Source: Bacteroidota bacterium (GTDB lineage: Bacteria > Bacteroidota > Bacteroidia > 2-12-FULL-35-15). From it: a stretch of 64,000 nt of DNA. The DNA lies in assembly GCA_016722565.1 (NCBI GenBank), contig JADKIU010000007.1, positions 1-64,000 of the forward strand, given 5' to 3'. The notes under the pieces were generated by a model. The model searched no databases, had not been told where the DNA came from, and saw nothing but the letters and a program-made list of their open reading frames with translations. Positions 25,563 to 33,192 of the stretch are shown in pieces (position 1 is the stretch's first letter; each line of letters starts with the position of its first letter). A program made the position numbers and the translations under genes.

Positions 25563-26010
25563 TTTATATGGTTAGATTAATTTTTTATTCTTGTTTAGAT
25601 TTACAAACACTCTTAAAGACATTTGTATACAATAGGAGATTTTGTTTGAAAATAAGTTAATGCACTTAAAAGCATAAGAAAAACAAAAAGAAGGTTGTTG
25701 TTCATTTCATGTTGCGTTTAAGATAGAGCTAATATAAGAATTTATCTTTTCTTTAGAACTATCTTACGAAGGAGAAATTTGGTTTCAATTTATTATTAAC
25801 TCATATAAAACAGATTTTTAAACTCATCAAAATAGGTTATCCTGAAGGCAAAAATACAATATGCCGAACGTTTGCCCTTAAAAAAAGCATTCTAAAACCA
25901 AAAGCCCTACATCAAATTAATATTCGTTTGCTAATTTCTCAGAAAATTTTACAAAAAAAAGCCTTACATCGCTGTAAGGCTTTTTTGTTTTAACATTTAT
26001 AGCTAACTAT
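25563..26010. other. Intergenic region, no confident gene
   Basis: AT-rich. A minus-strand 30-codon frame (25613-25705) encodes a hydrophobic peptide MNNNLLFVFLMLLSALTYFQ... resembling a signal peptide fragment, but it has no recognisable continuation. The only structured element is the terminator at 25953-25986. Confidence 0.4.
25953..25986 (-). terminator. Terminator of the AAGCCTTACA family
   Basis: AAAAAAAAGCCTTACA / TGTAAGGCTTTTTT around tcgc, 25 bases past the stop of the glycine-rich gene at 26011. Confidence 0.88.
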
Positions 26011-26970
26011 TTATTCCTTCACCAACTTAACAAGTTGAATCGAATCGTCTTTTATGACTCTTAACATGTAAACGCCTTTGGTGAGATCAGAAAAGTTTTG
26101 TTGTTCAATTGCATTCCCTTTCCAAATAATTTGTCCGAGTGCATTCATCAACTCATAGTTTTCTTTTCCGGTAGTATTTGCAACCGTTATTTTATTGATA
26201 AATGGATTTGGAAAAACAGCGAGTGTATTTACTGTTTGTGATTCAATACCAGTTGTTGTCCAAGAAATGATTACATATCCCGGTGCCCCATTCATGTAAA
26301 CGCCACCGTTACCATTTCCACCACCGCCACCACCACCGTAGTTGACACCAACGGCAGCAGCATCTGTAACATTACAAGCAGCATCGGTAAAACCTGCACC
26401 TTTTCCACCATTCCCTCCTGGAGCACCACCACCGATGCCAGCCGCCCCACCGGGAGTCATGCACATTCCTGTCCACGCAATTGTATTTCCTCCATTCGAA
26501 CCATTGCCGGAAGCACCTGCAGCACCTGCACCGCCACCACCAAAATACGTCCAATAGCCACCACCACCGGTTCCTCCGGTAAAGTTAGAAATCGTTCCAC
26601 CGGTTCCTGTTCCTCCTGTTCCACCGCCACCAATGGTTGGATTCGGAACAGAACCGCCATCGTTGCCTGCAGATGCAGTAATTCCTAAACTAGAAATACC
26701 AGATAAGGTTCCACTGCCGGTACCTACCAAAACAGCAAGAGTGGTTAATGGAGTAACGGTATACACTCCTTTGGCGTAGCCACCGCCTCCACCTCCGCCA
26801 CCACCATTTCCGCCACCGGCACCACCGGCACCAACTACTTCAATAGTAACAGAAGTAACACCGGAAGGAACAACAAAAGGTCCTGAGCTGGTGAAAATTT
26901 GTGGCGATGTTTGCGCAAAGGCAAAAGCGCCAATAAAAGCAAATCCGAATACGAGTATGTTTTTCTTCAT
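26011..26970 (-). CDS. Glycine-rich secreted protein with T9SS type A sorting domain
   Basis: The 319-aa product has a signal peptide (MKKNILVFGFAFIGAFAFAQ), a start of the mature part with beta-sheet character (TSPQIFTSSGPFVVPSGVTSVTIEVVGAGGAGGG), and a Gly-rich core (residues about 50-230, with runs such as GGGGGGGG, interspersed with Ala, Thr and Asn), then a type A sorting domain (LAVFPNPFINKITVANTTG, YELMNALGQIIWKGNAIEQ, LTKGVYMLRVIKDDSIQLVKLVKE). The first segment is like the autotransported glycine-rich domain of Bacteroidota surface proteins. The plus strand of the Gly-rich part also shows long open frames because of codon bias; these are not genes. The function is unknown, probably structural or adhesive. 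Confidence 0.85.
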   Translation of the reverse strand: MKKNILVFGFAFIGAFAFAQTSPQIFTSSGPFVVPSGVTSVTIEVVGAGGAGGGNGGGGGGGGGYAKGVYTVTPLTTLAVLVGTGSGTLSGISSLGITASAGNDGGSVPNPTIGGGGTGGTGTGGTISNFTGGTGGGGYWTYFGGGGAGAAGASGNGSNGGNTIAWTGMCMTPGGAAGIGGGAPGGNGGKGAGFTDAACNVTDAAAVGVNYGGGGGGGNGNGGVYMNGAPGYVIISWTTTGIESQTVNTLAVFPNPFINKITVANTTGKENYELMNALGQIIWKGNAIEQQNFSDLTKGVYMLRVIKDDSIQLVKLVKE

Positions 26971-26993
26971 CTTATGTAGTTTTAGTGTTCTAT

Positions 26994-27001
26994 CAAATGT
27001 A
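26994..27001 (-). promoter_or_regulatory. -7 element for the glycine-rich gene
   Basis: On the minus strand TACATTTG matches TAnnTTTG exactly, 23 bases upstream of the ATG at 26970. No TTG was seen at the right distance. Confidence 0.45.
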
Positions 27002-27033
27002 CGCTATAATCCCTCGATTAAAAAGAATTATAA

Positions 27034-27080
27034 TAATATCTTCGTATACAGTTAATCAACAATGAAAGAAAGATTTTTTT
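27034..27080 (+). repeat. Copy of the leader and start-codon region of the methyltransferase gene
   Basis: These 47 bases match 29382-29428 at 42 positions without gaps, including TAATATCTTCGTATACA, TTAATCAA, ATGAAA and GATTTTTTT. In the second location the ATG starts the methyltransferase gene (29410); here it opens only a 24-codon frame (27062-27136). Confidence 0.75.
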
Positions 27081-27192
27081 GCACAACAAAATCTATCTTT
27101 TCAGTAATTTGCACAAAGGATTTAAATTGTCGATGAGCCATATTATTTTATTAAAATAAGCGTTATTGGCATAAGATATGCTAACCTAAACC

Positions 27193-29346
27193 GTGCGAAA
27201 CATACTCCTACTTCTTCTGTTATTTTTCACCGTTAGTCTTGCTGCACAAGAAGAGCTATCGTTCCCTAAACTAGAATTACCGAATACCAAAAGAATCGAT
27301 CGCGACCCGGTAAAGCTTATTTTCAAATTAACAGAAGGCAAGAAAAGTGACAAGGAAAAATTTGATGCCATCTTCACCTGGGTCGCGCAAAACATCCATT
27401 ACGATTATGGAACATATTATTCACCAAGAGGTGCATCAGCTCCTAAACTAAAACGAATATTAAAGTATAAAACCGGTATTTGCCTCGACTATGCCTATCT
27501 GATGGACACCCTCTGCACCTTGGCCGGCATACGAAATGTTTCAGTGTATGGCTATGCCAAGGATGAGTTATTTGATATTGGTGATTCACTTTATGTAGAT
27601 AACCATGCATGGAATGCCGTGAAACTCGAAAACTATTGGTATGTGTATGATGTAACGTGGTCGGCCGGACAATATATTCCAAAATTCACACGGTTCAGCC
27701 AGTTTATTATCAACTGGGAAAAGCGACTTTGGAAGCGAAAAAAAGTACGAACCATCACCTTTCGTCCAAAATTTAAATTAGAATGTAATCCCAAAACCGG
27801 CAAATTCAAACAAAGCTATACCACAATTCCTCGTTGGAGCATTATGCTTCTAAAAATACTTTCACATGTTAAACTAAGAGTGCATTATGTGATGGACAAA
27901 AATATAAATCAGGATTATTATCTGACCAATCCAGAACTTTTTGCCATCACACATATCCCTGATAATCCATATTGGTCGCTATCTGGTGAATACCCAACCA
28001 TTCGTTATTTCGAAACAGACAGCGCTTTCTACCATTTGGATGATAGCACATTTGTAAATCAAGATAGACAAAGCAGGCACTGTGGTGAATGCGACAGCTA
28101 CTTTGCTCTTGATCCGAAAACGAAACAAAAAGAAATGAAACATAATAGTTGGGAGTTTAATCCTCGTAATCATTTTGTTCCATGGTTGGCAAATTATAAT
28201 CTCGGAAATATTTTTTATACAGAATCAATTCCCATCAACGACTCTACAACCAAGATTCAATGCATTGATTCGGCACTTAGTTATTACGACATGGCAAGGA
28301 ATGATTTAAAACAATCATACAGAGATGTTGTAAAAGAAAATCAATTGCTACGAGCAAAAAATGCAACTAAATTAAAAAACTTATTAGCAGAGAACAGAAT
28401 TCACATCTCTTACATCCATGCATTGCTTGCAGAAACGAATAAATCAACCAGCAAGATGAAAAAATTTATCGGGCGAACAAGAGTCACAGAGGTTGGACTA
28501 AGAGCTGATAAAAATAAACTCCATAAACTGAATGTAAAAACGATTCCCTATAAAAACAAAGACAATGTTCTTGTGATGCAAAACAAATACATTCAACTAT
28601 CAGAAAAAATTGATTCTCTAAATCAATCCATCAGTATCCTTCGTGGACAATATGATGGTATGTTGATAATACTTTCAAACAATCTCTGGCAAAAAGACAA
28701 AATTCAAGATTCACTTGCAGGTCCTTTTTATCGAGGAATGTACAATCGACTATACTATCAGATGGATGGGCGAAAAAAAACTATTGTAGAAGACAGAAAA
28801 TCTATTGAACCAATAAAACAATTGTATGCTTCCGATTTAGAAAGTACGATCTATCGTCTATCCGACAGCTGTGGTGATTTAGGCATGCAAATTTTTCGTT
28901 TCATGGGAAAACGAGATGCACTGCTGCTGGAGGCAGGAAGGCTTTTAAATGTGCTGGTGAATGAAAAAATGGTTGGCAAAGATTCGCTTAAAGATTACAT
29001 TCGCTCTTACAATGACATTATTCAAGAGAATATTTGCTGGATTACTTCCGGTTCCTCAAAACTAAAATCAGTGGTGGTTGGTTATAAAGTGATGCTATTG
29101 CACCAAAAAGAATTAAAACTGTTGATTCAAAAAGAGAACAGAGCTGAAGCAACCCGATACCGAATCGTCAACAAAGAAATTACAAGAAGAAAAATAAAAT
29201 ACAGCAGCATTCCTGCCAATAATCTTCGCGTTTGCTCCTTTACAAAAAGGATGGTCACTTATTACAAAAGGGATTATTTGAAAAGCTTAAAAGACAAAAG
29301 GAAAAAAGAAAAGGAAAAGAACAAGAAAAAGAAGAAAACAATATAA
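27193..29346 (+). CDS. Transglutaminase-like domain protein with a long C-terminal extension
   Basis: The 717-aa product starts at GTG (27193), giving a short signal peptide (MRNILLLLLLFFTVSLAAQ). Residues 45-160 form a transglutaminase-like domain: KFDAIFTWVAQNIHYDYGTY, YKTGICLDYAYLMDTLCTLAGI with the catalytic-type Cys in GICLDY, VDNHAWNAVKLENYWYVYDVTWSAG with the His and Asp. All three triad positions are present. The remaining 550 residues are basic and helical, with coiled-coil-like stretches (residues 360-430 and 470-540) and a Lys-rich tail (KDKRKKEKEKNKKKKK). Cytokinesis- or peptidase-type roles are known for bacterial members; the substrate here is unknown. Confidence 0.75.
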   Translation: MRNILLLLLLFFTVSLAAQEELSFPKLELPNTKRIDRDPVKLIFKLTEGKKSDKEKFDAIFTWVAQNIHYDYGTYYSPRGASAPKLKRILKYKTGICLDYAYLMDTLCTLAGIRNVSVYGYAKDELFDIGDSLYVDNHAWNAVKLENYWYVYDVTWSAGQYIPKFTRFSQFIINWEKRLWKRKKVRTITFRPKFKLECNPKTGKFKQSYTTIPRWSIMLLKILSHVKLRVHYVMDKNINQDYYLTNPELFAITHIPDNPYWSLSGEYPTIRYFETDSAFYHLDDSTFVNQDRQSRHCGECDSYFALDPKTKQKEMKHNSWEFNPRNHFVPWLANYNLGNIFYTESIPINDSTTKIQCIDSALSYYDMARNDLKQSYRDVVKENQLLRAKNATKLKNLLAENRIHISYIHALLAETNKSTSKMKKFIGRTRVTEVGLRADKNKLHKLNVKTIPYKNKDNVLVMQNKYIQLSEKIDSLNQSISILRGQYDGMLIILSNNLWQKDKIQDSLAGPFYRGMYNRLYYQMDGRKKTIVEDRKSIEPIKQLYASDLESTIYRLSDSCGDLGMQIFRFMGKRDALLLEAGRLLNVLVNEKMVGKDSLKDYIRSYNDIIQENICWITSGSSKLKSVVVGYKVMLLHQKELKLLIQKENRAEATRYRIVNKEITRRKIKYSSIPANNLRVCSFTKRMVTYYKRDYLKSLKDKRKKEKEKNKKKKKTI

Positions 29347-29381
29347 TCCATTGTCAATCCTATTTCTGCAAAGAAATATAT

Positions 29382-29428
29382 TAATATCTTCGTATACATT
29401 TAATCAATCATGAAACAAGGATTTTTTT
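29382..29428 (+). repeat. Leader/start region repeated at 27034-27080
   Basis: Ungapped 42/47 match to the upstream copy. The segment includes TATCTTCG, which resembles a -7 box, and the ATG at 29410. Confidence 0.75.
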
Positions 29429-30168
29429 CAGCACTTTATCAAAGCTCGGCTACCATCGACTACTTCCTTGGCAACAAAAGGAAGTTTATGAATTTGGGAT
29501 ACGAGGGCATTGTGTCTAAAGAAATAAAACCGGAAGATGATAACGACCGTCACCACATTTCGCTTTACATAAAACTGATTGGCAATGCTCTTATTTCGGA
29601 TGCCAAAAACAAAGCAGCTTTAGAAATTGGTTGTGGCAGAGGAGGCGGTTGCTATGTGCTGAAAAACTACTTTCATTTTACCGATATCACTGCCGTTGAT
29701 TTAAGTTCCGCCAACATTCGTTTGGCAAAACGGTTTGTTCCGGAAGGGAAATTTATCGCAGCCGATGCAATTGCCTTTCATACGGATAAAAAATTCGACC
29801 TTGTTGTGAATCTAGAATCTTCACATCGGTATTCTTCCCGATTACTCTTTTTCAAGAATGTTGTATCCATGATGAAGGTTGACGCCAGTTTTGTATTTGG
29901 TGATATGATTCGAAAAAATGAATTAGAGGACGTTGAAAAAATGATTTTGGAAAGCGGACTAACCATAAATACTGTTGAAACTGTCAATAAAGAAGTGGTA
30001 GCTGCGATCGAAAAACACAGTCGGAAACAATATCCACTGGCTACAAAATTCCCTGGTTTATTTCCTAGAAGGATTCACAGCTTTTTTGTGACGGTTCATT
30101 CCAGAGCGTATAACCGTTTAAAAAATGGGGATGTATTGTATAATTTATACGTACTTAAAAAAGCGTAA
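29410..30168 (+). CDS. Class I SAM-dependent methyltransferase (UbiE/phthiotriol methyltransferase-like)
   Basis: The 252-aa product begins MKQGFFSALYQSSATIDYFLGNKRKFMNLGYEGIVSKEIKPEDDNDRHHISLYIKLIG. The Rossmann core follows: KAALEIGCGRGGGCYVLKNYFHF (motif I, about residues 74-96), ITAVDLSSANIRLAKRF (motif II), GKFIAADAIAF, and FDLVVNLESSHRYSSRLLFFKNV (motif IV/post-I). The MNLGY and SSHRY motifs are shared with methyltransferases acting on lipids or polyketides such as the phthiotriol type. The acceptor is unknown. It is convergent with the TPR gene at 30175, six bases apart. The GCGRGGG glycine-rich loop is normal. Confidence 0.8.
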   Translation: MKQGFFSALYQSSATIDYFLGNKRKFMNLGYEGIVSKEIKPEDDNDRHHISLYIKLIGNALISDAKNKAALEIGCGRGGGCYVLKNYFHFTDITAVDLSSANIRLAKRFVPEGKFIAADAIAFHTDKKFDLVVNLESSHRYSSRLLFFKNVVSMMKVDASFVFGDMIRKNELEDVEKMILESGLTINTVETVNKEVVAAIEKHSRKQYPLATKFPGLFPRRIHSFFVTVHSRAYNRLKNGDVLYNLYVLKKA

Positions 30169-30174
30169 TGTAAA

Positions 30175-31227
30175 TTACTTACAATTCTCTTTCATCAAGG
30201 TTATTACTTCATCGTCATATTCTTCGGTATAACCTAGGTCAATTGCTTTTTTCAATTTCACACAAGCTTCTTGTTGTTTTTTCTCAGCTAAAAGCAATTG
30301 TGCAAACGTTTTATAGGCATAGGAATTTCCGCTGTACAACTCCAATGATTTTGTAATGTCTTTTCGTGCTCCCTTCAAATCATTCAATTGAATTTTCGCA
30401 TATCCTCTGTTACAGTAGGCATAAGCAAATGTTGGATTTAATTTTATCGCCTTATCAAAAAGTTCGATTGCTCCCTGGTAATCCTTCTGTTCAAACTTAA
30501 CAAAGTAGGCGATGTTATTATATCCGATCCATCTTTCAGAAGAATCAATCTCCATTCCCCGATTTATATCAACAAGCGCCTTTTCAAAATCTTTCATGTG
30601 TGCATACGAAATGCCTCGATCGTAAAACGCAGCAATATTTTGCGGGTCAATTAAAATGGTTTTACTGAATGCTTCAGCTGCCCCTGGATAATTCTTTTGT
30701 CGCTGCAATGCAGAACCTTTCATATTCCATGCTTCAATATTCAGTGGGTTTATTTTTAAAAGCGTATCCGCATCATTCAATGCCTCCACATACATTTTTT
30801 TGGAGATTTTCGCTTTTACTTTCATTAGGATCAAATCCTCGTACTCCGGTTTCAGAAGAAGTCCTTCGTTTGCCCACTTGATGGATTCATCATATTGTTT
30901 TGCACGCAAGTGAATGATCGTTCGGGCAAGGTATAATTCAGAAAATTCTGGTTTTAATTTGATCGCATCTGAAATATCAGAAATGGCTGCTGAAAAATTC
31001 CCCAACTCCATTTTACAAAAAGAGCGAGCTTTGTAGGCATTTGCGATGGCATAATCATTTTTTGCAGAGTTCTTATTTTTTAGTGCTGAACTAAACGCAG
31101 TAGCTGCTTCATTGAAATTGCCGCTTACAAATTTCTCCTGACCTTGATTATAGAAATAGGAAAAATCACTTTGACTTTTCAATATTGAGCCGAAACAAAT
31201 GAATAAAATCAAAAAGGTTATTCTCAT
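30175..31227 (-). CDS. Secreted TPR protein, last gene of the TPR/MORN/DUF3857 operon
   Basis: The 350-aa product has a signal peptide (MRITFLILFICFGSILKSQ), then about eight TPR units from residue 22 to 335, for example DFSYFYNQGQEKFVSGNFNEAATAFSSALKN, AWNMKGSALQRQKNYPGAAEAFSKTILIDPQN, AFYDRGISYAHMKDFEKALVDINRGMEID, and AYCNRGYAKIQLNDLKGARKDITKSLELY. TPR arrays bind other proteins. Its start overlaps the stop of the DUF3857 gene by four bases (ATGA type), so translation is coupled. No other domain is seen. With the first gene of the operon it brackets the unit with TPR scaffolds. Confidence 0.85.
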   Translation of the reverse strand: MRITFLILFICFGSILKSQSDFSYFYNQGQEKFVSGNFNEAATAFSSALKNKNSAKNDYAIANAYKARSFCKMELGNFSAAISDISDAIKLKPEFSELYLARTIIHLRAKQYDESIKWANEGLLLKPEYEDLILMKVKAKISKKMYVEALNDADTLLKINPLNIEAWNMKGSALQRQKNYPGAAEAFSKTILIDPQNIAAFYDRGISYAHMKDFEKALVDINRGMEIDSSERWIGYNNIAYFVKFEQKDYQGAIELFDKAIKLNPTFAYAYCNRGYAKIQLNDLKGARKDITKSLELYSGNSYAYKTFAQLLLAEKKQQEACVKLKKAIDLGYTEEYDDEVITLMKENCK

Positions 31228-33188
31228 AGTTTTTCCAAAATTAAAACCACCTTATTAAAATCGGCAGCGGCATTGATAACCGTTCTGAATTCTTCAAACT
31301 TTTCTTTCGGATAGGTTATTGCCTGATAATCCTCATAAACATTGATTTTCAGAACATCCCCTTCCAGCTTGTATCCAGAAACGAAACTGGAAACCACCTT
31401 ACCATTTGCTGTATATTTTTTATCGATGATGATATCATCCATATTTTTAATCTTGTACCCTTTGGGTATTTTGATTTCCAATACACGTGTAAAACTATGG
31501 GTGTAAGTAATTTCAGCATCTGCCTGACGCGCTTTATCCTGATATAACTCTTCTTGTGAACCAATCAATGCTCCAACTTTAAAAAGGTACTTATTTCCGG
31601 CACTTTCCATCAATTGGGGTGTTTCCACCACCGATTCAATTACAAAAGGGTTAACAAGAATATCGGCTTGTTCGGCACCGGAATATTTTGATGATTTAAC
31701 AATGCTTTCCGTTCCAATAAATTTGGAAAGGTTATCCATTAATTCAGCGATCTGATTTTTTTCGATATAAAAAATACTTGGCTGAATATAAAAAGCTGAA
31801 TACCCCACAAATTCCTGTTTAATAGAAACCGTTGGTGTCAAGGTTTCTTCATTGAACACAACAGATTCTGTAAGATTATTATAGGATTTTGTATATACAG
31901 GTGGTTCAATAAATTTCACTTTTGAAATTCCAGCCTTAATATCTCCGACAACTGTTTCCTTAATAAACAACCCTTTGTTGTTCGTTAATTCCGGAGGAGG
32001 AAAACCAAGTCTGCTCGAATAATTAGAACAAGAAAGATACATATCAACACTAGGATAATATGTTAAGTACTCTCTTAGATTATTCCAGGAAGGAAAATTA
32101 CTATCAAATTTTCTGCTTGTGCGATCTGTTGTAAGCACCAACTCGATCGGAATGTTTAATGCTTTAGCGGCTCCGATGTATAAACGTTGCAATGCTGCTT
32201 CATTTCCATATTTCAAATCCAGCATCTTATCAACAGATACGCGCTCGGAAGCAAGACTAATATTTGTTTTCATGAATTGCTCCAACGCTCTTATCTTCAA
32301 CTCATCCGTTTTCATATTCGCCAGTCCTAACTTAGAAATGAGTTTATCAATGGCTTTGGTTTCTGATTTTTCAAAACTGAACATTCCGGAATACATATCC
32401 GTTCCGCAATATTCCCAAGAATATAATCTTGCTTTTCCTTTTGATGTATTGTATGTTAACTGATAATCAAAACGCATTTTATTGGCATCATACGTTGAAT
32501 ATTTTTCTTCGTTTAAAGCATTAATATAATCAACGGAGGTGTAGATGTGATTTTTATCTTTCAAAGCCGTATCCTTTTCAAACTGAGGAAAACCATTATA
32601 GCCTTTTGCTTCGTAAATTAAATTTGAAGGAGAATAAATATCAACGGAAACATTTTTTCGGATAACTTCATCTTGTAATGTCCAGGAAGAGCTACCACTA
32701 AAAGATTTTTTATTTGTATACAAATATTCAATCTCCCCGCCTTTATCAATTCCTTCCATTGCAAAAATGAGGAATGCACCTGCATTTTCAATATTGTCTA
32801 CTTTTTTTACAGAACTTTTATTCAAAGGAATAATTTTTCCTTCAGAGGTGATGGTGCGTCCTTTCAAATCCATTTCCTCTAATATATTTGCATAGGAAAC
32901 ATAAATTTTATTCATTTCTTCAATTCCTTTTTCATTATTGAAATGAACAATGGTGTGGCGTGTGGAATACTCGACTAATTGGCCGGAAGCTTCATACACC
33001 TGTTCAATCATAATTTTATCTTTCAGGATGATGTAGTTCCCTTCTTTTTCTTTGTCAGATAACGTATGCAATTTGGGATTCGGATCCCAGGTATACTTTT
33101 TATATGCAAAATCGGTGCTGACTTGTGCAACAGATAGCAATGTCATAAGGAGCAACAGCAATGTGATTAGTTTCGTTTTGAAAATCAT
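31224..33188 (-). CDS. DUF3857/transglutaminase-like protein, catalytic Cys apparently lost
   Basis: The 654-aa product has a signal peptide (MIFKTKLITLLLLLMTLLSVAQ), a DUF3857 domain (YIILKDKIMIEQVYEASGQLVEYSTRHTIVHFNNEKGIEEMNKIYVSY ... AFLIFAMEGIDKGGEIEYLYTNKKS, residues 50-170) and a middle region aligned with a transglutaminase domain (about 290-390). There the usual GDCKD motif is replaced by DLKYGNEAALQRLYIGAAKALNIPIELVLTT, without a Cys. The C-terminal part (480-650) is beta-rich. DUF3857 plus transglutaminase proteins are abundant in Bacteroidota and poorly understood. It overlaps the downstream TPR gene by four bases and follows its active-looking relative by four. Confidence 0.82.
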   Translation of the reverse strand: MIFKTKLITLLLLLMTLLSVAQVSTDFAYKKYTWDPNPKLHTLSDKEKEGNYIILKDKIMIEQVYEASGQLVEYSTRHTIVHFNNEKGIEEMNKIYVSYANILEEMDLKGRTITSEGKIIPLNKSSVKKVDNIENAGAFLIFAMEGIDKGGEIEYLYTNKKSFSGSSSWTLQDEVIRKNVSVDIYSPSNLIYEAKGYNGFPQFEKDTALKDKNHIYTSVDYINALNEEKYSTYDANKMRFDYQLTYNTSKGKARLYSWEYCGTDMYSGMFSFEKSETKAIDKLISKLGLANMKTDELKIRALEQFMKTNISLASERVSVDKMLDLKYGNEAALQRLYIGAAKALNIPIELVLTTDRTSRKFDSNFPSWNNLREYLTYYPSVDMYLSCSNYSSRLGFPPPELTNNKGLFIKETVVGDIKAGISKVKFIEPPVYTKSYNNLTESVVFNEETLTPTVSIKQEFVGYSAFYIQPSIFYIEKNQIAELMDNLSKFIGTESIVKSSKYSGAEQADILVNPFVIESVVETPQLMESAGNKYLFKVGALIGSQEELYQDKARQADAEITYTHSFTRVLEIKIPKGYKIKNMDDIIIDKKYTANGKVVSSFVSGYKLEGDVLKINVYEDYQAITYPKEKFEEFRTVINAAADFNKVVLILEKL

Positions 33189-33192
33189 GGGA

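Noticed and set aside
25613..25705. 30-codon hydrophobic frame (MNNNLLFVFLMLLSALTYF...)
   Set aside because: It looks like a signal peptide without a body. There is no promoter match or terminator, so a chance frame or a gene remnant is as likely.
26342..26660. Open frames on both strands in the glycine-rich region
   Set aside because: They are Pro/Ala- or Trp/Cys-rich artefacts of GGN codons in the real minus-strand gene.
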